Assembly: GCF_027625935.1 (NCBI RefSeq)
Contig: NZ_CP115300.1
Coordinates: 9,255,599 to 9,319,598 of the forward strand
Length of the DNA: 64,000 bases
Reading direction: 5' to 3'
Origin: Streptomyces camelliae
GTDB lineage: Bacteria; Actinomycetota; Actinomycetes; Streptomycetales; Streptomycetaceae
Part shown: piece by piece, positions 16,501 through 26,521 of the stretch
Layout of the letters: every line of letters begins with the position of its first letter
How positions within the stretch are numbered: the stretch's first letter is position 1
Notes under the pieces: model-generated
What the model saw: the letters and a program-made list of their open reading frames with translations, nothing else
What the model was told of the DNA's origin: nothing
Database searches by the model: none
Made by a program: the position numbers and the translations under genes

Positions 16501-17394
16501 ATGAAGAAGGTGACTTTCGCCGAGTTCGGCGGTCCGGACGTTCTGCAACTCATAGATGCCGAGGATCCCCACGCGGGCCCCGGCCAGATCCGCATCGCCG
16601 TACGGGCGGCAGGCGTGAACCCCGTCGACTGGAGGCTCCGTGAAGGCCAGGTCCTGGGGGCCCATCCGATCGAGTTGCCCGCCGGAGTCGGGCAGGACGC
16701 CGCCGGGGTGGTGGACGAGGTCGGTGAAGGCGTCGAAGAAGTCGAGGTCGGCGACCGCGTCTTCGGCGAAGGCGCAAGCACGTATGCCGAGTTCGCCGTG
16801 CTGTCGGCCTGGGCCCGTATGCCCAAGGGCCTGACGTTCGAAGAGGCGGCCGGCTACCCCTCCGTGATGGAGACCGCGCTGCGCATCATCCGCGAGGTCG
16901 GTGTGCGCTCCGGGCAGACGCTGCTGGTCAGCGGCGCGTCCGGGGGAGTCGGATCAGCGGTGCTGCAGATCGCCCGCGACCGCGGCATCACGGTGATCGG
17001 GACCGCTGGGGCGGCCAACCAGGGCTATCTGCGCAGCCTGGGCGCCCTCGCCACGACATACGGCGAAGGGTGGGTCGAGCGGGTGCGGCAGCTCGGCCAT
17101 GTCGACACAGCCCTCGACCTGGCCGGCTCGGGCGTGATCCGCGAGCTCGTCGAACTGACCGGGGACCCGCAGAAGGTGGTCTCCATCGCCGATCTCGGTG
17201 CGCCGGAGCTCGGTGTCCGATTCTCCGGCGTCGCCGGGAGCATGCCAGAAGCGCTCGCCGAAGCCGTCGACCTCATCTCGCGGGGAAAGCTCCACATCCC
17301 GGTCGAGAAGTCGTACACGCTTGCCGAGGCCGCGGCGGCGCACATCGACAGCCAGGCCGGTCACACACGCGGGCGACGGGTCCTGGTTATCTGA
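16501..17394 (+). CDS. NADP-dependent MDR oxidoreductase (quinone oxidoreductase type)
   Basis: 297-residue medium-chain dehydrogenase without the structural zinc loop. N-terminal GroES-like domain: VTFAEFGGPDVLQLIDAEDP, then AAGVNPVDWRLREG and PAGVGQDAAGVVDEVGEGVE. The Rossmann domain has LLVSGASGGVGSAVLQIARD with the A-x-G-G-V-G loop. The C-terminal helix AAAAHIDSQAGHTRGRRVLV is the usual end of this group. Probably reduces enones or quinones. Regulation by the divergent TetR protein is inferred from the operator-like palindromes in the gap. Confidence 0.88.
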   Translation: MKKVTFAEFGGPDVLQLIDAEDPHAGPGQIRIAVRAAGVNPVDWRLREGQVLGAHPIELPAGVGQDAAGVVDEVGEGVEEVEVGDRVFGEGASTYAEFAVLSAWARMPKGLTFEEAAGYPSVMETALRIIREVGVRSGQTLLVSGASGGVGSAVLQIARDRGITVIGTAGAANQGYLRSLGALATTYGEGWVERVRQLGHVDTALDLAGSGVIRELVELTGDPQKVVSIADLGAPELGVRFSGVAGSMPEALAEAVDLISRGKLHIPVEKSYTLAEAAAAHIDSQAGHTRGRRVLVI

Positions 17395-17405
17395 AAACCA
17401 GCTGC

Positions 17406-17438
17406 GCGTCGTCCTCAAGCAGAAATTGAGGACGACGC
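17406..17438. terminator. Hairpin after the MDR oxidoreductase
   Basis: GCGTCGTCCTCAA (17406-17418) and TTGAGGACGACGC (17426-17438) form a perfect 13-bp stem with a 7-nt loop, starting 12 bases past the stop codon. A strong factor-independent terminator of Streptomyces style without a U-run. Confidence 0.8.
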
Positions 17439-17650
17439 CGGCCAGGATCCCGCTACTTGATCGGAAGACAGCGGGCCCACGTCGCAGCGGGGCCAACAAC
17501 CGATCGGAAGGGCCAACTACCGGTCGACGTCATAATTCGCACCATCCGTTCAGGGAGGGAGAGTTCTCCGTCCTCTGTCCACAGGCCAGTCCGCCGACCA
17601 TGCGGGAACGACGCCGCGAGTCGCGCGGCGTCCTTCGAGCGGAGAACTTG

Positions 17651-17845
17651 ATGCCGTACCTGATCCCGTCCCGTACACCGCTGACGCCCGAACAGGTGGA
17701 GCGGGCTTCGACTACCTCCTGGCACTGCAGATGGGTGGCGGTGCCGCTGTCGCCGGGCGGGCGGAAGCGGACCCGGAGCTGGCGTTCATCCTGCTACGGC
17801 TGGCCGAGGACATCGTCCGGCCCGTCACGGCCGTGGACGATGCCG
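17651..17845 (+). pseudogene. Small conserved gene cut by IS5
   Basis: ATG 17651 with AGCGGAGAAC upstream begins MPYLIPSRTPLTPEQVERA; after a one-base shift near 17708 the text continues DYLLALQMGG and AEADPELAFILLRLAEDIVR up to PVTAVDD, where the IS5 sequence begins at about 17845. The 3' end is therefore missing. Frameshift plus insertion mark a dead gene; family not recognised. Confidence 0.5.
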
Positions 17846-18458
17846 CGCCGTCGCAGCCAGGTGCGGATGGCTTTGGAGCTGTAGCCCTTGTCACCCAGTA
17901 CATGGGCGGGCCGCACACGGGGTCGTCCCGGGCCGATGCGGGGCACCCGTATCGCTTCCATCACGGCGGTGAACTGGGTGCAGTCGTTGGTGTTGCCGCC
18001 CGTCACGGTGAACGCGAGCGGGCGGCCGAAGGCGTCGCAGGCGAGATGAATTTTGCTGGTCAGGCCGCCTCGGGAGCGTCCGAGACCGGGGCTGCGAAGC
18101 CCCCTTTTCGGGCCCCGGCGGCGTGCTGGTGGGCGCGGACGATGGTGGAGTCGACCGACACCAGCCAGTCGACATCCCCCACTGCGTCCGCCTGCGCCTG
18201 GGCGGCCTTGAGCATCCGCTCGAAGGTGCCGTCCGCCGCCCACCGGCGGAAGTGGGTATGCAGCGTGGCCCACGGCCCGTACCGCTCGGGCACATCCCGC
18301 CAGGCCGTCCCGGTGCGGAACTTCCACACGATCCCGTTGAGGACCCTTCGGTCGTCCAACCTCTTGCGTCCCCGCAAGGACGCGGGCAGCAGCGGCCGAA
18401 CGAACTCCCACTCGGCATCGGACAGTTCATGGCGACGTATCACCCAACCATGATCCAC
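17794..18458 (-). mobile_element. IS5-family transposase, two frames, C-end truncated
   Basis: Frame 1 from ATG 18458: HELSDAEWEFVRPLLPAS, then WKFRTGTAWRDVPERYGPWA and VDWLVSVDSTIVRAHQHAAG, containing the first catalytic Asp. Frame 2, entered at a run of A and G around 18095-18110 (ccgaaaaggggg on the coding strand), continues GGLTSKIHLACDAFGRPLAF, TVTGGNTNDCTQF and HVLGDKGYSSKAIRTWLRRR with the second Asp. The A/G run is a plausible programmed frameshift site as in related IS5/IS427-type elements. The C-terminal domain with the third acidic residue is missing, so the copy is inactive. Confidence 0.85.
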
Positions 18459-18484
18459 TACTCAAGATCATTTGAAGACACGAC

Positions 18485-19923
18485 CTAGGACTCTGCCTTC
18501 TTTTGCTGGCGAGTAGTTCGCTGGAGCCGCAGACAGCGCTCAGTGTGGGCAAGCGCCGCGAGGGTCAGTGCGGTGGCTTCGCCGCCGTCCTCGTCGATAT
18601 CGCGGTAGACGACCGCGGCGGCGCTGTGGACGGTGATGGCGTCGTCGAATCGACGCGCCGCCCACAAGGCGCCGCCGAGCATGTTCAATGCGTGGGCTTC
18701 GCGGTGTTGGTCGCCGATCTTGCGGTAGATGGCGGCGGCCTGGGTATGGGTTTCGATCGCCTCAGTGAACTGCTGCACCGCCTGCTGGGCGAGGGCGAGG
18801 TTGTGCAGCGCTACGCCTTCGCCGTGCCGGTCACCGATCTCACGGCAGATGGCCAAGGACTGAGTGTGGGCGTCGATCGCCTTAGCGAACCGGCGCTCGT
18901 CATGGAGGGCACTGCCGAGGTTACTCAAAGCATGGGCTTCGTTCGGCCGGTCGCCGGTCTCGCGCATGATCGTCAGGGCTGTAGCGGTGACATTGATCAA
19001 GTCGGTAAATGCGCGGCGCTGGCTGAGGTACTGGGCAAGAGTGAAAGCCAGTTTCGCGCTGGTGATGGGATGCCCGAGGCTGTGGGCTGTCGTGGCGGTG
19101 GCGATGAGATTGTCGCGTTCGGCGTCCAACCAAACCAGTGCGTCCGCCCGGCCCGTGAAGCGCGGTGTGCCCGTCCCGGGCCCGGTGGACAGATGGGTGT
19201 TGGCGGCCTGGGCGGTTTCTTCGTAGTGACCGAAGAGGCGGGCTTGGGCGTGGTCGCGCCAGTCTTTGTCCCCGCAAGCGTGCCCTTGGTCGTCGGCGTA
19301 GAGGCGGACCAGGTCGTGCAGCCGCCATCTTCCCCAGATCTGTCCGGGTTCGACGAGGTGGGCGCGGGCCAAGTCCTGCAGCACCACTTCCACGTTGGTT
19401 TCGTCCGCGTTGGTGCCGGTGAGGTGAGTGGCGGCTTCGGTGGAGATGTCGGGGCGGGTTGAGCGGCAGGAGCCGGAACAGGCGGGCGTGGGCGTCGGCA
19501 AGGTGCTGGTAGGACAGGTCGAAGACCTTGCGGACCGCGTCTTCTTCGCGGCGTAGCCGATCCACCCTTGAATGCTGGTCCTGGAGGGCCTTGGCGAGGG
19601 AGGCGAGGGGGCGGGTGGGGGTGTCGGCGAGGAGGGCGGAGGCGATCTGCAGCGCCAGCGGCAGCCCCGCGCACAGCTGAGCGATCTCCCGGGCCGCGTC
19701 CGGCTGCTCGTCCACCCGGACGTCGGCGCTGCCGCGGGCGTACCGGAGCGCCCGGCGGAGCAGATCGACCGAAGCTGTCTCGTCGAGGACGTTCAAGTCG
19801 TGCAGGCGGGCGCCCAGGGCGAGGTTGTGGCGCGAGGTAATCAGCGCCGCGGTGGCACCGTCGGTCGGCAGCAGAGGGCGCGCCTGTTCAGCAGTGGAGG
19901 CGTTGTCGATGACGACCAGGATG
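18485..19923 (-). pseudogene. NB-ARC/TPR (NLR-like) protein, C-terminal part
   Basis: Reading from the IS21 left end: RRHILVVIDNASTAEQARPL is the Walker B region, followed by ATAALITSRHNLALG, AREIAQLCAGLPLALQIASA (GLPLA motif) and VFDLSYQHLADAHARLFRLL. A shift near 19460 moves to DISTEAATHLTGTNADETNV and the winged-helix RLHDLVRLYADDQ, then at least four TPR units such as NEAHALSNLGSALHDERRFA, GEGVALHNLALAQQAVQQFT and EAHALNMLGGALWAARRFDD. The P-loop half is absent; the N-terminal 40 residues lie beyond the IS21 at 27630-27754. A STAND NTPase with TPR sensor in its intact state. Confidence 0.85.
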
Positions 19924-20210
19924 TGTCGACGGTCAAACAATTCCCCACGATCTGCATGATCGGCGTCAGCCAATTCCCCACCCCTGTGGTCACGACTCCC
20001 CATGGGGACGCTGACCGTCGATGGTGCCGCTGAACACGCTCGAACTAGCCTGATGTTCCCTGTTTCGGGTGGTTTGCGAAACTTCTAGATCTTCCTTGCG
20101 AATCGGTCGGGTTCCCCATGGGCATGCCGGTGCCCGGGTTGAGGGTCCTGGCCTCTCGGAGCCGCCGCGGTCCCTCGATCTGCGAGCCGAGAGGCCGACG
20201 GACGCACCGG

Positions 20211-21824
20211 ATGGCAAGGAGAACATTCACCGTGGTCGACATCGTCGAGATCTACGTGCACTGGTACGCGGGCCGGTCCAAGAGCCAGGTGTCCGCCTCG
20301 CTGGGAGTGGACCGCAAGACGATCAGGAAGTACCTGGCGCCGGCGGAGGCGGCCGGGATCACTCCGGGAGGGCCGCCGATGAGCGAGGCGGACTGGGCCA
20401 AACTGCTCAAGAGCTGGTTCCCGGAGCTGGCCAGCCGGAGGCTGAACCAGGTGCGGTGGGCAGAGATCGAGCCGCACCGGGACTACGTCAAGAGGCTGCT
20501 GGAGACCACGACGGTCACCACGATCCACCAACGGCTCCGGGACGAGGGCAAGTTGAAGGTGTCGCTGTCGACTTTCCGCCGCTGGGTGCACGAGAACCTG
20601 CCCGAGGAGGCCGCCCGCTCGAAGGTCACGGTGCTGCGGGAGAACGTCGAGCCGGGCTCGGAGGCCCAGATCGACTACGGGTTCCTGGGGCAGTGGATCA
20701 ACCCGGCGACCGGGAAGCGGCACCGGATCTGGGCGTTCGTGATGGTGCTGCCTGCCTCGCGTCACATGTTCGTCCGCCCGGTGGCCCACATGGACCAGCA
20801 CGCCTGGACCGAAGCGCACGCGGAAGCCTTCCGCTTCTTCGGCGGCATCCCGCGGCGTCTGGTGCCGGACAACCTCAAGACCGGGGTGGACAAGCCGGAC
20901 CTCTACGACCCGCAGATCAACAAGTCGTACGCCGAACTCGCCTCCTACTACGGCACGTTGGTGGATCCGGCTCGCGCCGCGAAGCCGAAGGACAAGCCCA
21001 GAGTGGAGCGGCCCATGCCCTATGTCCGCGACTCGTTCTGGAGCGGGCGGACGTTCACCTCACTGGAGCACATGCAGGCCGAGGCCCTGCGCTGGGCGAG
21101 AAACGTCGCCGGTCAGCGGCAGTGCCGGCCGCTGGACGGTGCGAAGCCGCTGTGCGTGTTCGAGGCGGTGGAGGCCGAGGCCCTGCTGCCGCTGCCGGAG
21201 GAGCCGTTCGTGCTGGCCAGATGGTCGAAGGCGACGGTCGGCCCGGACATCCACATCAAGGTCGGCCGCACCCTCTACTCGGTGCCCTGGAAACTGATCG
21301 GACGCCGCGTCGATGTCCGCTCCACCGCTGCCACGGTGCAGGTCTTCCACGAGGGCGAGCTGGTCAAGACCCATGCCGCCCTGGAGCAGGGCAAACGCAC
21401 TGACAAGAACGACTACCCGCCCGAGAAGATCGCTTTCCAGATGCGGACGCCGATCTGGTGCCGCGGCCAGGCATCCCAGGTCGGGGACGCCTGCCGGGAG
21501 GTGATCGACCAGCTCCTGGAGGTCAACGCCCTCTACCGGCTCCGCGCAGCCCAAGGGGTCCTGGGCTTGCGCAAGAAGTACGGCGACGTCCGGCTGGAGG
21601 CCGCCTGCCGCAAGGCGATCGCGGTCGGCGACCCGTCTTACCGCACCGTCAAGGGCATCCTGGTCGCCGGCACCGAGACCGATCCGGAACCCGAGACCGG
21701 CGACGCCGGAGCCGCGGCCTTCCTGCACGGGCCCGAGGGGCTGTTCGCCGCCACCGTCCCCACCCAGACGCCCGGCAGCGTCCACGACGACCAGGGCCAC
21801 GGTGGACGCCGCGGAGGCCGCCCG
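20211..21824 (+). CDS. istA: IstA transposase of IS21 family
   Basis: ATG 20211 starts MARRTFTVVDIVEIYVHWYA. An N-terminal HTH follows (GRSKSQVSASLGVDRKTIRK-YL). The DDE core is visible as EAQIDYGFLGQWI (first D), RRLVPDNLKTGV (second D) and PKDKPRVERPMPYVRDSFW (E). A C-terminal beta domain has VGRTLYSVPWKLIGRRVDVR. Integrates and excises the element with IstB. There is no stop between this gene and istB: both lie in one frame, so a fused product would be made, unlike the usual separate or overlapping arrangement. Confidence 0.92.
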
Positions 21825-22149
21825 ATGAGCGTGATGACCACCGCCCTGCGCGATTCCCTCAAGGCCCTGCGGCTGTCCGGCATGCTCGAAACCCTCGACG
21901 CCCGCCTCACCCAGGCCCAGAAAGGCGAACTCGGACACCTCGACTTCCTTCAGGTCCTCTGTCACGACGAGATCACCCGACGCGAGAGCGTCGCGCTCGA
22001 ACGCCGCCTGCGCAAAGCCAAGTTCGAGCAGCAGGCCACCCTGGAGGGCTTCGACTTCAACGCCTCCCCGAAACTGCCCGCCGCCCAGATCCGCGACCTC
22101 GCGGCCCTGCGCTGGCTCCACTCTGGCGAGTCCGTCATTCTGTTCGGGC
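21825..22149 (+). pseudogene. istB: IstB ATPase, 5' part (interrupted)
   Basis: Internal ATG 21825 begins MSVMTTALRDSLKALRLSGM, then LETLDARLTQAQKGELGHLD, EITRRESVALERRLRKAKFE and LRWLHSGESVILFGP. The break falls exactly in the Walker A codons: the missing VGVGKTH resumes at 26648. Beyond the junction the frame runs 16 residues into the transposon and stops at 22208. IstB is the AAA+ helper of IS21 transposition, so this element is now immobile on its own. Confidence 0.93.
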
Positions 22150-22275
22150 CTGTCGTTATCAACGGGGCCTCATCCGCTCTCTTCTATGTCAATGACGAGC
22201 GTGACTGAGCTGTCGTTGCCTCGTTGTTGAAGTGCTATCAGCGGGAGTTCTACAACGAGATGTGACGGCAGCATA

Positions 22276-23463
22276 GTGGCGTACAGCTTGGCGGTCCGGC
22301 CATCGAGCGGGCAGCGGACGTGGACCGTGGTCGACGAGAAGTACCGGACGGTGGCACCGGTCGAGGACTGGCTGGAGGCCCACCGGCAGCTGTGGTCACC
22401 GAACACCGTCCGTGGGTATTCCACCTCGCTGGCCCAGTGGTGGACGTTCCTGGAACAGCGCGGTGAGAGCGCGAAGTGGGCCGATCTCGGAGTCCCAGCC
22501 GTGGCCGGGTTCCTGTCCTGGCTGCGCAACGGCCGCTCCGTCGAGCAGGCCCTGGTCGAACCTGTCGAGGCTCCGGCAGCGGAGACGTTGGAGGCCAGGC
22601 TCGCCGCGCTGATCTCTTTCTACCGCTGGCAGGAGGCAGTCTTCTCCGTGCCGGTCGCGGGCCGGCTGATGCGCGGGGCGCCACGCCGGGCTCCGGCCCG
22701 GGGACTGCTTGCGCACCTGGATACCCGGAACGCGCCCGGCCCGTCCTCGCTGGTCCGCGTCCGCCGACACCGACACCGTGGGCGGCCGCCCCTGCTGCTG
22801 CCGACCGAGATTCAGGCGATCCTGGACGGCTGCGCGAGGCCGGATGCCTCGGTCGGCGAGTGGGCGGGGAACCTGCGGGACCGACTGCTGTTCGCGCTCC
22901 TCGCGGAGACCGGGATGCGCCTGGGCGAGGCCCTCGGATTGCGGATCAGTGACTTTGTCATGGGCCGCGGTGGCACTCCCTACGTCGAGATCGTCCCGCG
23001 CGAGGACAACCCGAACGGGGCGAGGGTGAAGATGATGCGCCCTCGCCGGGTCCATGTCGGCAACGATCTGGAGCGACTGTTCGCCGACTACCTGACCCAT
23101 CTGGCCTGCCGAGCTGCCGAGTTGGGCATGGAGATCAGTACGGATTCACCGTTACTGGTGAATCTGACCCGGCCGCCATTGCTGGCCTCGCTGCGGGAGG
23201 GGACGGTGCGGGACAAGACCGCCGCGCTGCGCAAGAAGCGTCTGGGACCGGCCGGGTGGACGCCGCACTGGTTCCGGCACAGCCACGCGACTGCGCTGCT
23301 GCTGGCTGGAACCCCTGAGTGGGTGGTCTCCCGCCGTCTGGGTCACACACACGTGCAGACCACGCTTGACCTCTATGGCTGGGTCCGTGAGGACGAGGCC
23401 CTGCGGGCAGCAGCGAACTGGAAGTCGTATGCCGCCGGATGGCAGGTGACCGATGGCCGGTGA
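22276..23463 (+). CDS. tnpA: Tyrosine recombinase TnpA of Tn554 type
   Basis: GTG 22276, 395 residues. N-terminal SAM-like core-binding domain: DWLEAHRQLWSPNTVRGYST, then SLAQWWTFLEQRGESAKWAD. Catalytic domain: arginine in ETGMRLGEALGLRISDF, the H-x-x-R box in WTPHWFRHSHATALLLAG, and the late His and Tyr in GHTHVQTTLDLYGWVRED. All five to six active-site residues are present, so the protein may be active. Its 3' end overlaps tnpB by 11 nt. Confidence 0.93.
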   Translation: MAYSLAVRPSSGQRTWTVVDEKYRTVAPVEDWLEAHRQLWSPNTVRGYSTSLAQWWTFLEQRGESAKWADLGVPAVAGFLSWLRNGRSVEQALVEPVEAPAAETLEARLAALISFYRWQEAVFSVPVAGRLMRGAPRRAPARGLLAHLDTRNAPGPSSLVRVRRHRHRGRPPLLLPTEIQAILDGCARPDASVGEWAGNLRDRLLFALLAETGMRLGEALGLRISDFVMGRGGTPYVEIVPREDNPNGARVKMMRPRRVHVGNDLERLFADYLTHLACRAAELGMEISTDSPLLVNLTRPPLLASLREGTVRDKTAALRKKRLGPAGWTPHWFRHSHATALLLAGTPEWVVSRRLGHTHVQTTLDLYGWVREDEALRAAANWKSYAAGWQVTDGR

Positions 23464-25609
23464 CCGCCACCTCCGCCCCGCCCAGGAAGCTGATCCCGTC
23501 TGGCGGCTCTGGCAGGGGCTGCCGCCCGAGTGGCGTGGGCCGGTGATTGGCCCGGGCATCGCGGACTGGGACAAGTACACGGAGAACGACGACCGCCGCG
23601 TGAACCTGGTCGGTCTGCCGGAGGTGATGATCGCCGAGCTGGCGTGGATGGCCCACTGGCAGGCGATGGACGGCACTCGCTCCTCTGTGCTTGCGACGAA
23701 CCAGCTGGCCAACATCGTGCGCCGGGCGATGCGGGAGAACCGCCCCTTCCCTTCCTCCATCCGTCAGATGGACTGGCAGACCGCGTTCGCCCTGCAGGGC
23801 TGGTTCTATGCCACCCGGTGGGGGCGGCTCGCCCCGCCGGACGCCCGAGCCCGGCTGAGGGTCATCTTCCGCTTCGCCCGCCTCGCGCTGATCGCCCGCT
23901 GCCACGACGGCCCCTGCTGGGAACTGGACGACTGGAACCCTCGGTGCGATCCCAGGATCCCGCTCACGGACAGGGAACCGCTGGGGAATTACGGATGCTC
24001 ACCCGGGCATATCACCACCGAGTGGCTGCGGCCCGCGGTCAAGTGGTGCCTGGGAACCCAGCTGGAGGCCGGCACTCTGCGGTGGACCACCGTGAGCCAG
24101 CAACGCCTGAAGTGCCTGCGGCGCTTCGACAACTGGCTGACCGCCGCCTTCACCGACCCCGCCGAGGCTCTTGGCGACCCTGCGGCCGCCGCCGGGCAGG
24201 CAGCCGCCTTCCGCCGGTGGGTCAGCGACCCCCGCAACCGGATGACCCGCGAGTCAGACAGCCGTCACTTCGACAAGCGCATCCATCCCCGCCAGCTCAA
24301 CGACGACCTACGGGCCGTGGCCGAGCTGTTCGCGTTCGCTGCCGCCGATCCCGCCCAGACCCAGGCCGTGCTGGGCCCCGGCCCCTGGGACCGCGTCACC
24401 GACACCCACGCTGCCGCCTGGCTGCGACAGGTCACCCGGATCCCGCACCAGCGCGAGCTCAATGACGAGCACTACGTCGATGACCACGCCCTTACCCAGA
24501 TCCCGGCCGCGCTGCCCCTGCTTGCTCTGCCTCGCGACCAGCAGATGCCCATCACCCGGGGCGACAGGAGCGAGGTTTTGGCCCACGGTTTCGACGACCC
24601 GCAGGCTATGCGCATGATCCTGCTGCAGGTCCTCACCGGCCGACGGTCCAGCGAGATCCGCACCTGTCGATTCGACTGCCTCTCCGCGGTCCCCGGCGCA
24701 ACAGTCGACGCCGCCGAGAACGAGCAGATCGCCCGCTTCCACTACGCCCAAAGCAAGATCGACATCGCGCCGGACAACATCCTCGTCGACCGGGAAGTCG
24801 TCGCTGTGATCGAAGAACAGCAACAGTGGGTCCGGGAGTCCTTCCCCGGCATCACTCCGTCCCACCTGTTCCTGCAGCGAACCGGAAACCGCCAGGGCGA
24901 CAAGCCCTACCCATCGGGGACCTACACCTTCATGCTCCGCGAGTTCAGCAAGGTCGTGCAGATCACCGACAGCAAGGGCAGGCCCGTCAGCCTCAGCCAC
25001 ACCCACCGCTTCCGCCACACGAAACTGACCCGGCTTGCCGAACTCGGCCTGCCTGTCCACGTGTTGATGCGCTATGCCGGACATGCCACCCCGTCCATGA
25101 CGATGCACTACATCGCCGCCCGGCAGGAGCATGCCGAGCAGGCGTTCTTGGCCACCACCAAGCTCAAGGCCGACGGCACCCGCATCGTCTTCTCCCACGA
25201 CGACCACGACAGCCTCCACCTGTTCAACCGCGCCGACCGGTTCCTGCCCCACGGCTGGTGCCTGCTGCCGCCCCTGCAGACCTGCGACAAGGGAAACGCC
25301 TGCCTGACCTGCTCGGTCTTCGTCACCGACGCCTCCCACCAACCCGCCCTAGAACGTCAACTCAGCGAGACGCAAGCACTAATCGACCGCGCTGACGCCA
25401 CCTTCCAGGAGCGTCACGGTCACCCGATGCCCGAGGACAACGTCTGGCTCCTCCAGCGCCGGGCCGAGCACCATGCGTTGACCCGGCTGCTGGACACCAT
25501 CCGGGCCAAGCCCGGCCGCGCGGTCCAGGGCGCCGGCTGCGGCACCACCCTCACCGGCCCCGTCCCCGTCGCCCTCGATCTCGACCACCACCGAAGGATC
25601 CGGCCGTGA
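23453..25609 (+). CDS. tnpB: Large tyrosine recombinase TnpB of Tn554 type
   Basis: 718 residues, close to the ~630-700 of TnpB proteins. The long N-terminal region includes DLRAVAELFAFAAADPAQ. Catalytic residues: Arg in LLQVLTGRRSSEIRTCRFDC, H-x-x-R in HTHRFRHTKLTRLAELGLPV, His and Tyr in MRYAGHATPSMTMHYIAARQ. The C-terminal cysteine cluster CDKGNACLTCSVF is a hallmark of TnpB-type integrases and probably binds zinc. Acts together with TnpA; overlaps tnpC by 4 nt (GTGA). Confidence 0.93.
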   Translation: MAGDRHLRPAQEADPVWRLWQGLPPEWRGPVIGPGIADWDKYTENDDRRVNLVGLPEVMIAELAWMAHWQAMDGTRSSVLATNQLANIVRRAMRENRPFPSSIRQMDWQTAFALQGWFYATRWGRLAPPDARARLRVIFRFARLALIARCHDGPCWELDDWNPRCDPRIPLTDREPLGNYGCSPGHITTEWLRPAVKWCLGTQLEAGTLRWTTVSQQRLKCLRRFDNWLTAAFTDPAEALGDPAAAAGQAAAFRRWVSDPRNRMTRESDSRHFDKRIHPRQLNDDLRAVAELFAFAAADPAQTQAVLGPGPWDRVTDTHAAAWLRQVTRIPHQRELNDEHYVDDHALTQIPAALPLLALPRDQQMPITRGDRSEVLAHGFDDPQAMRMILLQVLTGRRSSEIRTCRFDCLSAVPGATVDAAENEQIARFHYAQSKIDIAPDNILVDREVVAVIEEQQQWVRESFPGITPSHLFLQRTGNRQGDKPYPSGTYTFMLREFSKVVQITDSKGRPVSLSHTHRFRHTKLTRLAELGLPVHVLMRYAGHATPSMTMHYIAARQEHAEQAFLATTKLKADGTRIVFSHDDHDSLHLFNRADRFLPHGWCLLPPLQTCDKGNACLTCSVFVTDASHQPALERQLSETQALIDRADATFQERHGHPMPEDNVWLLQRRAEHHALTRLLDTIRAKPGRAVQGAGCGTTLTGPVPVALDLDHHRRIRP

Positions 25610-26034
25610 CCGATGCCCACATCAAGCGCACCCAAGCACTCACCGCCGCGGCGAAGGCAAAGTCGCAGGCCAAGACTCAAGCCGCCGAACAGGCCATCCG
25701 GCGGCTGATCAAGCGCGGCGAGGCGATCACTTTCCAGGCCGTCCAGCGCGAGGCCGGCGTGTCCCACGCCTTCCTTTACAACCACCCTGACCTGCGCGGA
25801 CGCATCGAACGTCTGCGGGCCCAGTCCCGGCCGATCCCCGCACCAACCAGGCCGGCAGACGCAGAGAACACGCTCGTTCTGGCACTGACCAGCCAGATCA
25901 CCCGGCTGAAGCAGCAACACCGCCAGGAGGTCCAGGCTCTGCGGGATGCGCTGGAGCAGGCCCACGGCGAGAACCTCGATCTCCGCCGCGAGCTCGACCG
26001 CCGCGGCTTGCCTGGACAGGTCCAGGCAAACTGA
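25606..26034 (+). CDS. tnpC: TnpC, DUF6262-family accessory protein
   Basis: 142-residue basic, helical protein starting at GTG 25606 in the tnpB stop. N-terminal HTH-like part: AIRRLIKRGEAITFQAVQRE then AGVSHAFLYNHPDLRGRIER. The C-terminal half is a coiled coil (ALTSQITRLKQQHRQEVQAL and LEQAHGENLDLRRELDRRGL). This matches TnpC of Tn554 (125 residues), which influences orientation and frequency of transposition. Confidence 0.9.
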   Translation: MTDAHIKRTQALTAAAKAKSQAKTQAAEQAIRRLIKRGEAITFQAVQREAGVSHAFLYNHPDLRGRIERLRAQSRPIPAPTRPADAENTLVLALTSQITRLKQQHRQEVQALRDALEQAHGENLDLRRELDRRGLPGQVQAN

Positions 26035-26110
26035 AATGCTCTTGAATACCCCGTGTCAGCAGGGCTAGCGTTCTTGCACCTGCCAACACCGGCACCTTCA
26101 GGAAGTCCAC

Positions 26111-26521
26111 ATGCCTCGCCGGACACCGGGCGAGATCAGGTCCCAGCTGCCGCTGCGGGACACCAGGCACTTCAGGCGAACCGTCATCAGAGGACTGTCG
26201 GCTTCCACGAACCGGCAAATCGCCCAGTTCGAGCGCGAGCGACGCCTACCCAGAGGCGATATCGCGCTTGCCTTCCGCCGCTGGGCTCAGCGAGCCGGGC
26301 GCCGTCGCAACGCAGAAGAGTGGCACTACGGATACTCCGACGTCGCCACCGGACACATCCGCACGCTACTCGAAGTTGCCAGTTGCAACCTCCGTCCCCG
26401 CGCTCGAAGGGAACTACAGGCGGCGTTGGCGCCGATCGACGCACGCGTTCTGAAGCGCACCGTCAACGATCCATTCGCTCCACAGCACCTGCCCTGGTGG
26501 CAACGGCGCATCGAGGTCTGA
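26111..26521 (+). CDS. Cargo gene of transposon 1, unknown
   Basis: 136-residue basic protein from ATG 26111: MPRRTPGEIRSQLPLRDTRH, then SASTNRQIAQFERERRLPRG and WHYGYSDVATGHIRTLLEVA. It is helical and arginine-rich; no motif is recognised. It lies between tnpC and the right end of the transposon, the place where Tn554 relatives carry passenger genes. DNA binding is plausible from composition only. Confidence 0.5.
   Translation: MPRRTPGEIRSQLPLRDTRHFRRTVIRGLSASTNRQIAQFERERRLPRGDIALAFRRWAQRAGRRRNAEEWHYGYSDVATGHIRTLLEVASCNLRPRARRELQAALAPIDARVLKRTVNDPFAPQHLPWWQRRIEV

Noticed and set aside
21060..22121. 353-codon minus-strand frame in istA/istB
   Set aside because: Shadow of the IS21 genes in high-GC DNA.
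24308..25342. 344-codon minus-strand frame
   Set aside because: Antisense shadow of tnpB.
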